Source: Ramlibacter aquaticus
GTDB lineage: Bacteria > Pseudomonadota > Gammaproteobacteria > Burkholderiales > Burkholderiaceae_C
Length of the DNA: 64,000 bases
Assembly (NCBI RefSeq): GCF_015159745.1
Contig: NZ_JADDOJ010000003.1
Coordinates: 1 to 64,000 of the forward strand
Direction: 5' to 3'
Part shown: positions 1 through 8,097 of the stretch, piece after piece
How positions within the stretch are numbered: the stretch's first letter is position 1
Layout of the letters: each line of letters opens with the position of its first letter
The notes under the pieces: generated by a model
Told to the model about the DNA's origin: nothing
Databases searched by the model: none
What the model saw: only the letters and a program-made list of their open reading frames with translations
Program-made: the position numbers and the translations under genes

Positions 1-11
1 CCACCCTCCCC

Positions 12-698
12 TTGCGGGCCGTCCCCCTGCTGGCCTGCGCGGCGCTGCTGGCGGCCGGGCCCGCGCGGGCCCAGGCCGTGGGTGGCGACGACGAATCGCT
101 GCGCGGCTTCGTGGCCCGCCAGGTGGCCGCCCTGCATCCCGAGGCCACCCGCTTCGACGTGCAGCTGGGCACCGTGGAGCGCGCCGCGCTCGCGCCCTGC
201 CGCCGCGCCGAGCCCTTCCTGCCCGCCAGCGCCCGCCTGTGGGGCCGCTCCTCGCTGGGCCTGCGCTGCACCGACGGCGCGACCTGGAGCGTGCTGGTGC
301 CGGTGACCGTGCGCCTGTGGGGCCCGGCCCTGGTGGCCGCGGCGCCCCTGGCCGCCGGCAGCCTGCCCCAGGCGCAGGACGTGCAGGAGCAGGAGATCGA
401 ACTCACGCGCGAGGGCTCCGGCGTGCTGCACGACGCGTCCCAGGTGGCCGGCCGCCAGCTGGTGCGCCCGGTCGCCCCCGGCCAGGCGCTGCACGCCGAG
501 ATGTTCCGCCTGCCCCAGGTGGTGCAGGCGGGCGACCCGGTGCGCCTTCGCATCCAGGGCCAGGGCTTCGTGCTGACGGCCAGCGGCCAGGCGCTGGGCA
601 GCGCGGCCGAGGGCCAGCCGGTGCGCGTGCGCAGCGAGCTGGGCCGGGTGCTCAGCGGTACCGCGCACGAGGGCCGCACGGTGGACGTGGCGCTCTAG
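12..698 (+). CDS. flgA: Flagellar basal body P-ring formation chaperone FlgA
   Basis: Periplasmic chaperone that helps FlgI assemble the P-ring around the flagellar rod. The first 20-22 residues form a signal peptide (hydrophobic core, cleavage near ARA/AQA). The C-terminal half, from about residue 105, has the SAF-type beta-clip fold typical of FlgA, with the conserved motif V-x-AGDPVRLR and a Gly-rich GQGFVLTASGQALG segment. The visible start is TTG and the frame stays open to the left edge of the window, so the true start may lie upstream. It is followed by flgM and flgN in the usual flgAMN order, with a new promoter in between. Family assignment is secure; only the exact start is uncertain. 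Confidence 0.9.
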   Translation: MRAVPLLACAALLAAGPARAQAVGGDDESLRGFVARQVAALHPEATRFDVQLGTVERAALAPCRRAEPFLPASARLWGRSSLGLRCTDGATWSVLVPVTVRLWGPALVAAAPLAAGSLPQAQDVQEQEIELTREGSGVLHDASQVAGRQLVRPVAPGQALHAEMFRLPQVVQAGDPVRLRIQGQGFVLTASGQALGSAAEGQPVRVRSELGRVLSGTAHEGRTVDVAL

Positions 699-704
699 GC
701 CGGC

Positions 705-733
705 CGGGAAAGCCTGAAATGGCCCGTTTTTTT
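705..733 (+). terminator. Possible weak terminator after flgA
   Basis: A short GC stem (CGGG paired with CCCG, 14-base loop) is followed directly by seven T. The stem is only four base pairs, so this is a weak candidate. It sits just before the flgM promoter, where separation of the two transcripts would make sense. Confidence 0.3.
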
Positions 734-747
734 CCGCTTTACCACCC

Positions 748-775
748 TACAGTTCCCGCCCGGGCTGCCGAATAA
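748..775 (+). promoter_or_regulatory. Sigma-28 (FliA) promoter for flgM
   Basis: TACA, 15 bases, then GCCGAATAA. This matches the flagellar sigma-28 consensus TAAA-N15-GCCGATAA in sequence and exact spacing. It ends 37 bases before the flgM ATG. Late-class expression of flgM by FliA is the known feedback arrangement in enteric and beta-proteobacterial flagellar systems. Confidence 0.7.
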
Positions 776-812
776 TGTGCTGCAGGCCTGTCCCCAGGCC
801 CCGGAGAACCCC

Positions 813-1103
813 ATGAAGATCGGATCATCCATCGACCTTTCGCCGGCAGCGGACACCCAGCTGCGGGCCGGCAGGTCCGCCCCGTCCACGGCCGCCGCCG
901 CCCCGGTGGCGGGCGCCAGCGACCAGGTCAGCGTGTCGGCCGCGGGCGCCCAGCTGGGCGGCCTGGGCAGCAGCGACTTCGACCACGCCAAGGTGGAGCA
1001 GATCCGCCAGGCCATGCGCGAGGGCCGCTTCCACGTGAACGCCGGCGCCATCGCCGACCGCCTCATCGCCGACGCCACCGCCCTGCTCGGGCCGCGGGCC
1101 TGA
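813..1103 (+). CDS. flgM: Anti-sigma-28 factor FlgM
   Basis: Binds and inhibits FliA until the hook-basal body is complete, when FlgM is exported through the flagellum. The 96-residue product has the FlgM pattern: a disordered Ala/Ser/Pro-rich N-terminal half, then DQVSVSAAGAQL and the sigma-binding helices around VEQIRQAMREGRFHVNAGAIADRLI. The ATG was chosen over an upstream in-frame GTG at 777 because GGAG lies 7 bases before it and FlgM proteins normally begin M-K-I. A sigma-28 promoter precedes it and flgN follows after 5 bases. Confidence 0.93.
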   Translation: MKIGSSIDLSPAADTQLRAGRSAPSTAAAAPVAGASDQVSVSAAGAQLGGLGSSDFDHAKVEQIRQAMREGRFHVNAGAIADRLIADATALLGPRA

Positions 1104-1108
1104 ACGCC

Positions 1109-1444
1109 ATGACGCTGGACTGGCGCGTGGCCGTGGCGGCGGTGGACGCCGCCCTGGACCGCCAGGAGGCGGCCTTGCTGAACGGCCTTGCCGACGACCT
1201 GCCGCGCCTGTCGCGCGAGCTGCAGGCCGCCGTTGGCGCCCTGGCCCGCAGTGGCCGGCCCGGCGCCGAGGCGCGCCCGGCCCTGGAACAGCTGGCCCAG
1301 CGCGCCCAGGCGCAGCAGGGCATCGTGGCGCGCCGCGGCGCGCAGGTGGAGCAGGCGCTGGCCGCCATCGGCCAGGCCCTTCCCGCCCTCGCGACCCGGC
1401 ACGCCCAGCGCACCTACGGCGCCAGCGCCTTCGCCGGCGCCTGA
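1109..1444 (+). CDS. flgN: Flagellar export chaperone FlgN
   Basis: Cytoplasmic chaperone for the hook-associated proteins FlgK and FlgL. The 111-residue product is almost entirely helical and is rich in Ala, Gln, Arg and Leu. It has the FlgN-type pattern of a long N-terminal helix (EAALLNGLADDLPRLSREL) and a C-terminal tail ending R-T-Y-G, typical of beta-proteobacterial FlgN. The family is weakly conserved, so the call leans on its place directly after flgM. It is almost certainly co-transcribed with flgM. Confidence 0.8.
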   Translation: MTLDWRVAVAAVDAALDRQEAALLNGLADDLPRLSRELQAAVGALARSGRPGAEARPALEQLAQRAQAQQGIVARRGAQVEQALAAIGQALPALATRHAQRTYGASAFAGA

Positions 1445-1487
1445 GCGCCCGGCCCGGCGCGGGCTTGTGGCAAGCTCGCGCTCTCCC

Positions 1488-2708
1488 ATGAATTCCTCCC
1501 CTCCCGCCCCGCAGGGCGGCGCGAACGCACCCGCGGGTGCCATCCACCGCACCATCGCCCTGCTTTCGGCCGCCGCCTTCCTCAGCGGCGTGGCGCTGCG
1601 CATTTGCGACGGCCTGCTGCCCCGGCTGGCCGCCGACTTCCAGCTGAGCGCCGGCAGCGCGGGCCGGGTGGTGATCATGTTCTCCATCGCCTACAGCCTG
1701 ATGCAGCTGCTCTTCGGCCCGCTGGGCGACCGCCTGGGCAAGGCGCGCATGGTGAGCTTCGCCGTGACCGGCTGCGCCGTGCTCGCGGCCTGCGCCGGGC
1801 TGGCGCCGGGCTTCGATGCGCTGCTGGCGGCGCGCGTGGGCTGGGGCATGGCCGCCGCCGGCGTCATCCCCCTGGCCATGGCCTGGATCGGCGACGCCGT
1901 GCCCTTCGAGGAGCGCCAGCCCACGCTGGCCCGCCTGCTGCTGGGCACGCTCTCGGGGATGATGGCCGGCCAGCTGGCGGGCGGGCTCTTCGGCGACAGC
2001 GCGCTGGGCTGGCGGGGTGCCTTCCTGAGCCTCGCGGCCTGCTACGCCGTGGTGGGCGCGCTGCTGCTGTCGCAGCGCCGGGCCATGGCCGCGGCCTCGC
2101 CGCCGCCCGGGGCCGGCCACGTGCCCATCCAGCGCCAGTGGCGCGCGGTGCTGGCCTCGGCCTGGAGCCGCACCGTGCTGCTGGCCGTGCTGGCCGAGGG
2201 CGTGTTCCTGCTGGGCGCGATGCCCTACCTGCCCACCTTCCTGCACCAGCGCTTCGGGCTCAGCCTCTCGGCCGCGTCCGGCATGGTCGCGCTCTATGCC
2301 CTGGGCGGGCTGGTGTACGCGCTCTCCGCTCGGCGCCTGGTCGCCGCGCTGGGGCAGCGGCGCATGGTGGCCATCGGCGGCTGCGTGATGGGCCTGGGCT
2401 TCCTGGCGTGGTGGCTCTCACCCTGGGCCTGGGCGGCGGCGCCGGTGGCGCTGGCCGTGGGCTTCGGCACCTACCTGTACCACAACACCCTGCAGACCCT
2501 GGCCACGCAGATGACGCCCGAGGCGCGCGGCACGGCGGTCGCGCTGTTCGCCTTCGCATTCTTCTTCGGCCAGGCGCTGGGCAGCTCGGCCTTCGGATGG
2601 GCCTTCGACCACTTCGCCGCGGCGGGGCTGCTGCTGCCGCCCGCGCTGGGCCTGCCGCTGGCGGGCTGGGCCTTCGCCGGGGCGCTGGCGCGCCGCGAAC
2701 GGGCCTGA
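1488..2708 (+). CDS. MFS transporter
   Basis: Major facilitator superfamily permease of 406 residues with about 12 hydrophobic segments. The loop between helices 2 and 3 carries the MFS signature as G-P-L-G-D-R-L-G-K-A-R. A cytoplasmic loop (about residues 195-215) separates the two six-helix halves. It looks like the drug/sugar-efflux (DHA1-like) subgroup, but the substrate cannot be read from sequence. The ATG chosen gives a short polar N-terminus before the first helix; longer in-frame extensions would overlap flgN and are improbable. It converges on the phasin-like gene with only 20 bases between stops. Confidence 0.85.
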   Translation: MNSSPPAPQGGANAPAGAIHRTIALLSAAAFLSGVALRICDGLLPRLAADFQLSAGSAGRVVIMFSIAYSLMQLLFGPLGDRLGKARMVSFAVTGCAVLAACAGLAPGFDALLAARVGWGMAAAGVIPLAMAWIGDAVPFEERQPTLARLLLGTLSGMMAGQLAGGLFGDSALGWRGAFLSLAACYAVVGALLLSQRRAMAAASPPPGAGHVPIQRQWRAVLASAWSRTVLLAVLAEGVFLLGAMPYLPTFLHQRFGLSLSAASGMVALYALGGLVYALSARRLVAALGQRRMVAIGGCVMGLGFLAWWLSPWAWAAAPVALAVGFGTYLYHNTLQTLATQMTPEARGTAVALFAFAFFFGQALGSSAFGWAFDHFAAAGLLLPPALGLPLAGWAFAGALARRERA

Positions 2709-2728
2709 GAGGGCGCGCGGCCGCCGCC

Positions 2729-3169
2729 TCAGTCCAGGCTGGCCGAGAACGGCGACTGCCACACATCGAAGGCCGACTGCAGCGGATTCACCGCGCGGGT
2801 GCCCAGCATGCGCATGGCGCACTGGCCCAGCTTGACCTGCGACTGCAGCGCGATGGAACTCATTTCCATCCAGTAGCGCGCGCCCTGCTCCAGGTCGAAC
2901 TTGCCGACCTCGGCCTCCAGCGAGATCGCGTCGGCCGGGGCGGCCTGCGCCAGCCGACGCGAGGCCGACTGGTGGAAGGCGGCGGCCTCGCGGGCGGTGC
3001 GGGCCTGCATCTCGCGCAGGGCCTCGAAGCTCTCGAAGAGCGCGGACATCATGTCGGTCGCGACGACCAGTTCCTGGCGCCACAGGTCGCCGGTGGCGCC
3101 GGCCGCCGCGCTGGCCATCGCGCCATTGCCCCGGGCCGGCCGTGCCGGCGCCTTGCTTGCAGTGCTCAT
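2729..3169 (-). CDS. Phasin-like granule-associated protein
   Basis: Phasins coat polyhydroxyalkanoate granules in the cytoplasm. The 146-residue product is Ala-rich and helical with no signal peptide. It has the amphipathic-helix pattern of the phasin_2 family: LFESFEALREMQARTAREA, then a segment ending in the aromatic ARYWMEMSSIALQSQ. The ATG is preceded by AGAAGGGA and the N-terminus MSTASKAPARPARG is a typical unstructured leader. No polymer synthase or depolymerase is near it, so a role in polyester storage is inferred from the family only. A generic coiled-coil protein cannot be excluded. Confidence 0.65.
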   Translation of the reverse strand: MSTASKAPARPARGNGAMASAAAGATGDLWRQELVVATDMMSALFESFEALREMQARTAREAAAFHQSASRRLAQAAPADAISLEAEVGKFDLEQGARYWMEMSSIALQSQVKLGQCAMRMLGTRAVNPLQSAFDVWQSPFSASLD

Positions 3170-3321
3170 GCTGTATCCCTTCTGGCTGGACGGACGAGGT
3201 GCCGCCGGTGGGCGCGTGGCCGCCCGGCGGATGTCGCTTCCAGTGTGGGTGGGCCGCCGGCCGCCCGCCATGACCTGGCGCAAGGAATGCGGCAGGGCCG
3301 GCCCCTCCGGGCCCGTGCAGC

Positions 3322-4080
3322 TCAGCGGAAGCCTTCGCCGAAGAAGTCGGACTCGTAGGGCCGCGACACGGGCAGGCTCTCGGCGCGCCCGCGCAGCCGC
3401 AGCACCAGGCGGCCGCCCGGGTCGCGCCGGGCCAGTTCGATGCGCTTGAGGTTGACGATGCAGCCGCGGTGGATGCGCAGGAAGCTGGCCTTGTCCAGGG
3501 CTTCCTCGACGCTGCCGATGCCCATGCGCAGCAGGCCCTCCCAGCCCTCGCGCACCATCACACGGGTGTACTTGCGGTCGGCCAGGAAGTAGTCGACCTC
3601 GGCCAGCGGCGACCACACCAGCGCGGTGCCGCGGAACATGCACAGGGCCGAGCGTTCCTGCGCGCGCACCACGGGCGCGGGCTCGGCGAGCAGCGCCTCG
3701 GCCTTGGCCAGCGCCTGCGCCAGGCGCTGCGCGCGCAGGGGCTTGAGCACGAAGTCGACCGCGTCGCAGTCGAAGGCGCGCACCGCGAAGATGGGGTCAC
3801 CCGTCACGAAGATGCAGGGCACGCGGCGTGGCTGGGCCTGCACGATGTCCAGCGAGGTCGCGTTGCCCATGCGCACGTCCAGAATGGCGAGGTCGGGCGG
3901 ATCGCCGGCCAGCGCCTCGCGCACCTGGGCCGCATCGCTGGCCCGCACGAGCTGCCAGTGCGGCCTCAGCCGCGCCACCGCGTCGGCCATCGCAGCGAGT
4001 TGCTGGCGGTCGTCCTCGCCCAGCAGGACCCGCAGCGGACCCTCGGCAGTGTCTTCGCGCATCCCTGGGGTAGCGGCCAT
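3322..4080 (-). CDS. LytTR-family response regulator (AlgR/LytR type)
   Basis: Two-domain transcriptional regulator of 252 residues. The receiver domain spans about residues 15-130, with acidic pocket E22-D23-D24, phospho-acceptor D68 (AILDVRMG) and the conserved Lys in VLKPLRA. The LytTR DNA-binding domain covers about residues 150-250, with YFLADRKYTRVMV and FLRIHRGCIVNLKRI motifs. No sensor kinase lies next to it, so it is an orphan whose partner and targets are unknown. A slightly earlier in-frame ATG (5' base 4101) is possible; no ribosome-binding site clearly decides between the two. Confidence 0.85.
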   Translation of the reverse strand: MAATPGMREDTAEGPLRVLLGEDDRQQLAAMADAVARLRPHWQLVRASDAAQVREALAGDPPDLAILDVRMGNATSLDIVQAQPRRVPCIFVTGDPIFAVRAFDCDAVDFVLKPLRAQRLAQALAKAEALLAEPAPVVRAQERSALCMFRGTALVWSPLAEVDYFLADRKYTRVMVREGWEGLLRMGIGSVEEALDKASFLRIHRGCIVNLKRIELARRDPGGRLVLRLRGRAESLPVSRPYESDFFGEGFR

Positions 4081-4205
4081 GTTCAAGGCATTACAGCACA
4101 TGCGGATGAGCTGGTGAGTGGTGTCCTACCCGGGCTGCGCACGGCGGACGACAGGCGGCCCCCGGGGGCCGCCGCAGACTTCGCGCTGAAAGGGGGGCGA
4201 TCACT

Positions 4206-4499
4206 ATGCATCCGTGGCGCTTGGGGTTCGGCAGCGTGGTGATGGCGGTGTCGGCTGTGACGTGGATCACACGCGTGCCCGCTTCCGTGCAGCCCGGCGC
4301 GCGCGGCTTCGTGCTGGCCTCGGCCGGGCGCACCGCGCCGGCCGCGGTGGGCAACGCGCGCTGCAGCGTGCCCGCCCGGGACGGCGGCGCCGCGCCGCTG
4401 CTGACGCCGCTGGAGCCGCAGGTGCTGCCCTCGCGAACCGTGGTGCTGGTGGACAGCCCGGTCGCGCTGGCCAGCAACGCCACCCCCCACGCGCACTGA
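4206..4499 (+). CDS. Small hypothetical protein, possibly membrane-anchored
   Basis: A 97-residue product that I do not recognise. It begins with a hydrophobic stretch (GFGSVVMAVSAVTWI) that could be a membrane anchor or signal sequence, followed by an Ala/Pro/Val-rich tail with one Cys. AAAGGGGGG lies about 10 bases before the ATG, a plausible ribosome-binding site. It occupies the gap between the divergent LytTR gene and the convergent modE. The antisense strand is also open here, as is common at this GC content, so it may not be a real gene. Confidence 0.4.
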   Translation: MHPWRLGFGSVVMAVSAVTWITRVPASVQPGARGFVLASAGRTAPAAVGNARCSVPARDGGAAPLLTPLEPQVLPSRTVVLVDSPVALASNATPHAH

Positions 4500-4505
4500 G
4501 CGCGT

Positions 4506-5309
4506 CTAGCCCCGCACCGCCAGCAGCACCGCCGAGGCCGGGAACACCGCCACCGCGGGCGCAGCGACGCGCAGGCCCAGCGCCTGCACGCCCTCGTGCG
4601 TGACGCTGGCACTGATGACGTCGCCGCCCGGCAGCGTGAGCACCACCAGGCAGGACACCGCGCCCTTCTCGATGCGGGCCACGGTGCCGGCGAGCTGGTT
4701 GCGCGCCGACAGCTTCCAGCCGCCGAGCTCGCCGAACAGCACCACCGAGGAGGCTTTGACCAGCGCCAGCGCCTCCTGGCCGCTGGCCAGGCCCAGGGTG
4801 CGCGCGGCCTCGGCCGTGAGCGTGGCGGCCAGGGTCGCGCCGGATTTCAGCGCGATGGACACCTCGGCCGACACCGGGCCGGTGACGACCGCGGTCAGGG
4901 TGCCCGCGAACTGGTTGCGTGCGCTGGTCTTCATGGTCATCCTCCTCAACAGGCCGGCGAGCGCCGGCGATTCATCCAGGGCCTCTTCCTCGCGGCGCAG
5001 GAAACGCTCCATGCGCTGCTCGAGCCGCCGCCAGGCGGCCAGCAGTTCCAGGCCGGCCGGGGTCAGGCGCGTGCCGCCCCCGCCGGCGCCGCCGGTGGCC
5101 GCCGCGTAGAGCGGCTCACTCGCCAGGTTGGAGGCGGTCTCCAGCACCAGGCGCGCGCCCTTGTGGCTGAGGCCGGCGACACCGGCCGCGCGGTGCACCG
5201 AGCCCGAGTCGTGGATGGCCTGCAGCAGCACGAAGAAGCGCGCGTCCAGCCGCCCCGCCAGCCGCAGCTGGGCCGAGAGCAGGCCGCCGCTCTGCGCGGG
5301 CTGGCTCAT
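4506..5309 (-). CDS. modE: Molybdate-responsive regulator ModE with two Mop/TOBE domains
   Basis: Molybdate-binding transcription factor that normally represses the mod transport operon when molybdenum is plentiful. The 267-residue protein has an N-terminal winged helix (FFVLLQAIHDSGSVHRAAG) followed by two tandem molybdate-binding Mop/TOBE repeats starting SARNQFAGT (about residue 133) and SARNQLAGT (about residue 203). This is the full ModE architecture. Its ATG overlaps the modC stop by four bases (ATGA), so it is translationally coupled to the transporter genes and would be autoregulated with them. Confidence 0.92.
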   Translation of the reverse strand: MSQPAQSGGLLSAQLRLAGRLDARFFVLLQAIHDSGSVHRAAGVAGLSHKGARLVLETASNLASEPLYAAATGGAGGGGTRLTPAGLELLAAWRRLEQRMERFLRREEEALDESPALAGLLRRMTMKTSARNQFAGTLTAVVTGPVSAEVSIALKSGATLAATLTAEAARTLGLASGQEALALVKASSVVLFGELGGWKLSARNQLAGTVARIEKGAVSCLVVLTLPGGDVISASVTHEGVQALGLRVAAPAVAVFPASAVLLAVRG

Positions 5310-6382
5310 TCCAGCAGCGCCACGCTCTTGACCAGCGCCCAGACCGGCTGGCCCGGGGCCAGCGCGAGCGCGGCGACCGAGCGCCGCGTGAGTTGCGCCA
5401 GCAGCTGCACGCCGCCAGCGCGCACGCGCACCAGCGCCAGGGCCGGGTGCGCGTCGTCGGCGATCGCATCCACCACGCCCGCGAGCTGGTTGCCGATGCT
5501 GCTGCGCTCGGGCGGCGTGAGCGCCAGGCTCACGTCGCGCGCCAGCACGCGCACGCGCACCGGCGCGCCCACCGGCTGGCCCGGGTCGCGGGCCCAGAAG
5601 TCGCACGGGCCCTGCGGCACGTGCAGCCGCGCGAGCTGCCACTGCGCGTCGCGCGCCGCCACCTCGCCCTGCAGCACCACGCCGGCCTCGTCGCCCAGCG
5701 CCAGCGGCGGGTCCAGCCGGGCCAGCACCTGCGAGAGCGGCCCGCTGGCCTGCACGCGGCCGGCCTCCATCAGCACCAGGTGGTCGGCCAGGCGCGCCAC
5801 CTCGTCCATGGCGTGGCTCACGTAGACCACGGGCAGCGCCAGGTGCCGCTGCAGCCGCTCCAGCCAGGGCAGCACCTCGGCCTTGCGGCGCGGGTCCAAC
5901 GCGGCCAGCGGCTCGTCCATCAGCAGCAGGCGCGGGCTGCCCGCCAGCGCCCGCGCGATCGCGACCCGCTGGCGCTCGCCGCCCGAGAGCGTGGCGGGCG
6001 CGCGCTGCATCAGCGGCGTGATCCCCAGCAGCTCCACTGCCTGCGCCAGCGCCATGCGCCGCTCGGCCGGCGGCGTGCGGGCCAGCCCGTACTGCAGGTT
6101 GGCCTGCACGCTGAGGTGCGGGAACAGCGCGGCCTCCTGGATCACGTAGCCCAGGCCGCGGCGGTGCGTGGGCACGAAGCAGCCGGTGGCATCGTCCTGC
6201 CAGGGCACGCCGTCGACGACGACGCGCCCCTGGGCCCGCTCCAGCCCCGCCAGCGCCCGCAGCAGGGTGGTCTTGCCGCAGCCCGAGGGGCCGGCCACCG
6301 CGCTCACGCCGCGCGAGGGCAGCTGCAGCGCGGCCTCCAGGCCGAAGCCGGGGCGCGCCAGGCGCAGCGCGAGCTCGATCAT
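5306..6382 (-). CDS. modC: Molybdate ABC transporter ATP-binding protein ModC
   Basis: Energises molybdate import at the inner membrane. The 358-residue protein has Walker A GPSGCGKTT (Lys37), the ABC signature LSGGERQRVAIARAL, Walker B RLLLMDEPLAALD and the switch His in VYVSHAMDE. The last ~130 residues contain a TOBE regulatory domain (SIGNQLAGVVDAI), as in the ModC/CysA family. It is coupled by ATGA overlaps to modB upstream and modE downstream. Nothing in this gene looks damaged, unlike modA. Confidence 0.94.
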   Translation of the reverse strand: MIELALRLARPGFGLEAALQLPSRGVSAVAGPSGCGKTTLLRALAGLERAQGRVVVDGVPWQDDATGCFVPTHRRGLGYVIQEAALFPHLSVQANLQYGLARTPPAERRMALAQAVELLGITPLMQRAPATLSGGERQRVAIARALAGSPRLLLMDEPLAALDPRRKAEVLPWLERLQRHLALPVVYVSHAMDEVARLADHLVLMEAGRVQASGPLSQVLARLDPPLALGDEAGVVLQGEVAARDAQWQLARLHVPQGPCDFWARDPGQPVGAPVRVRVLARDVSLALTPPERSSIGNQLAGVVDAIADDAHPALALVRVRAGGVQLLAQLTRRSVAALALAPGQPVWALVKSVALLE

Positions 6383-7062
6383 GCGGCGCGCCCGTGGCGG
6401 CGGCCGTCGCGCCGGTACAGCGCCAGCAGCACCGCGAGCGAGAAGGCGAACAGCACCGCCGCCAGGCCGTGCGCCTGCGCCAGCTCGCCCGCCTCCACGT
6501 GGTCGTACAGCAGCACCGACAGCGTGCGGGTGCGGCCCTCGATGTTGCCGCCCACCATGAGCACGATGCCGAACTCGCCCACCGTGTGGGCGAAGCCGAG
6601 CACCGTGGCCGTGAGCAGGCCGGGCCGCGCCAGGGGCAGCGCGACGCTGAAGAAGCGGTCCGCCGCGCCGGCGCGCAGCGTGGCCGCGGCTTCCAGCACG
6701 CGCTCGTCGATGGCCTCGAAGGCCTGCTGCAGCGGCTGCACCACGAAGGGCAGCGAGCACAGCACCGAGGCCACCACCAGGCCACCGAAGCTGAAGGGCA
6801 ACAGGCCCAGGCCCAGCGCCTGCGTGGCCCGCCCGGCCAGGCCCTGCGGGCCCATCAGCACCAGCAGGTAGAAGCCCAGCACGGTGGGCGGCAGCACCAG
6901 CGGCGTGGCCACCAGCGCGGCGGCCAGCGCCCGCAGGCGCGAACGCGTGCGCGCCAGCCACCAGGCCAGCGGCGTGCCCAGCAGCAGCAAGAGCAGCGTG
7001 GCCACGCCCGCCAGCGCGGCGGTGAGCCGCGCGGCCTGCCATTCGGCGGCGCCGAAGCTCAT
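6379..7062 (-). CDS. modB: Molybdate ABC transporter permease ModB
   Basis: Inner-membrane permease of 227 residues, the normal size for ModB. About five to six hydrophobic segments are visible. The cytoplasmic EAA loop that docks on ModC reads [25 protein letters not shown]. The ATG overlaps the end of the modA reading frame by four bases. The gene itself is intact, but the binding protein it depends on has lost its start. Confidence 0.93.
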   Translation of the reverse strand: MSFGAAEWQAARLTAALAGVATLLLLLLGTPLAWWLARTRSRLRALAAALVATPLVLPPTVLGFYLLVLMGPQGLAGRATQALGLGLLPFSFGGLVVASVLCSLPFVVQPLQQAFEAIDERVLEAAATLRAGAADRFFSVALPLARPGLLTATVLGFAHTVGEFGIVLMVGGNIEGRTRTLSVLLYDHVEAGELAQAHGLAAVLFAFSLAVLLALYRRDGRRHGRAA

Positions 7063-7757
7063 GGCAGACCGTAGCCCCAGGCCTGGATCTCGGCCCGCGC
7101 GGACGGGCCGCGCAGCCAGTCCAGCAGGGCGCGCGCGGCCGGGTTGGCGGCGCCGGGCTGCAGCAGCACCGCGTCCTGGCGGATGGGCGCATGCAGGTCG
7201 GCCGGCACCGGCCACAGCGAGCCGCCCGCGGGCTTGCCGGGCACGCTCACCTGCGACAGGGCCACGAAGCCCAGCTCGGCATTGCCGCTGGCGACGAACT
7301 GGAAGGCCTGGGCGATCGATTCCCCCACCACCAGCCGGTCGGCCAGCGCCGCCTCCAGGCCGCGCGCGTGCAGCACCTGCATCGCCGCCTCGCCGTAGGG
7401 TGCGAGCCTGGGGTTGGCGATCGCCAGGTGGCGAAAGCGCCCCGTGGCCAGCACCGCGCCCTGGGCGTCGACCAGGCCGGGCGTGGCGCTCCACAGGGCC
7501 AGCCGCCCCAGCGCGTAGGTGAAGCGGGTGCCGGGCACCGCCAGCCCCTGCGCTTCCAGAAAGCGCGGCGTCTGCTCGTCGGCCGCCAGCAGCACGTCGA
7601 AGGGGGCGCCGGCCTGCACCTGCGCCCGGAACTTGCCGGTGGCGCCCGGCGTGATGCGCACCGCGTGCCCGGTCGCGGCCGTGAAGGCCTGGGCGATGCG
7701 GGCCATGGGGGCGGCGAAGTTGGCGGCCACTGCGAGCTGCACCTCGCCGGCGCGGGC
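7059..7757 (-). pseudogene. modA: Molybdate-binding protein ModA, 5'-truncated (signal peptide and start missing)
   Basis: The mature part of ModA is complete: it starts at GEVQLAVAANF, the normal N-terminus after signal-peptide cleavage, and runs to the C-terminus with the ligand-site motifs GATGKF, DVLLAADEQTP and IANPRLAPYG. Immediately before it, only the last residues of a signal peptide (L-A-R-A) are left. Then the sequence switches to the complement of the neighbouring cytochrome gene. The frame stays open further, but that extension is antisense to the cytochrome and encodes nothing like a signal peptide. A periplasmic binding protein without an export signal should not work. Alternatively this could be an assembly error. 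Confidence 0.75.
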
Positions 7758-8093
7758 CAGGCCGAGACGCCTGCCGCGCTGGCGGCCGCCTACGCCCGGG
7801 AGGCTGGCGCACCGCCCTCGGCCGAGCGCGGCCAGCAGTTCTTCACCACCCGCCATGGCGCCGAATGGGCCTGTGCCAGCTGCCATGGCGCGGTGCCCGT
7901 GCAGGCCGGCCGCCATGCCGCGACCGGCCGCACCATCGCCGCGCTGGCGCCCGCCGCCAACCCGGCCCGGCTGACCGATCCCGCCAAGGTCGAGAAATGG
8001 CTGGGCCGCAACTGCAAGGACGTGGCCGGCCGGGCCTGCAGCGCGCAGGAGAAGGCCGACGTGTTGACATGGCTCAACACGCTGCAGCCCTGA
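7755..8093 (+). pseudogene. DUF1924 c-type cytochrome, 5'-truncated (signal peptide and start missing)
   Basis: Encodes the mature part of a small monoheme cytochrome of the DUF1924 family, from G-Q-A-E-T-P-A-A-L. It has the spacing SAERGQQFF, heme site C-A-S-C-H, the family motif KVEKWLGRNCKDVAGR-x-C and the C-terminal DVLTWLNTLQP. It should begin with a signal peptide for heme attachment in the periplasm. Instead only the final cleavage-like residues are present and the sequence upstream is modA read backwards. It normally heads the cytochrome cluster that follows (next gene 5 bases downstream). No start codon with an export signal is visible. Confidence 0.7.
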
Positions 8094-8097
8094 GGCG

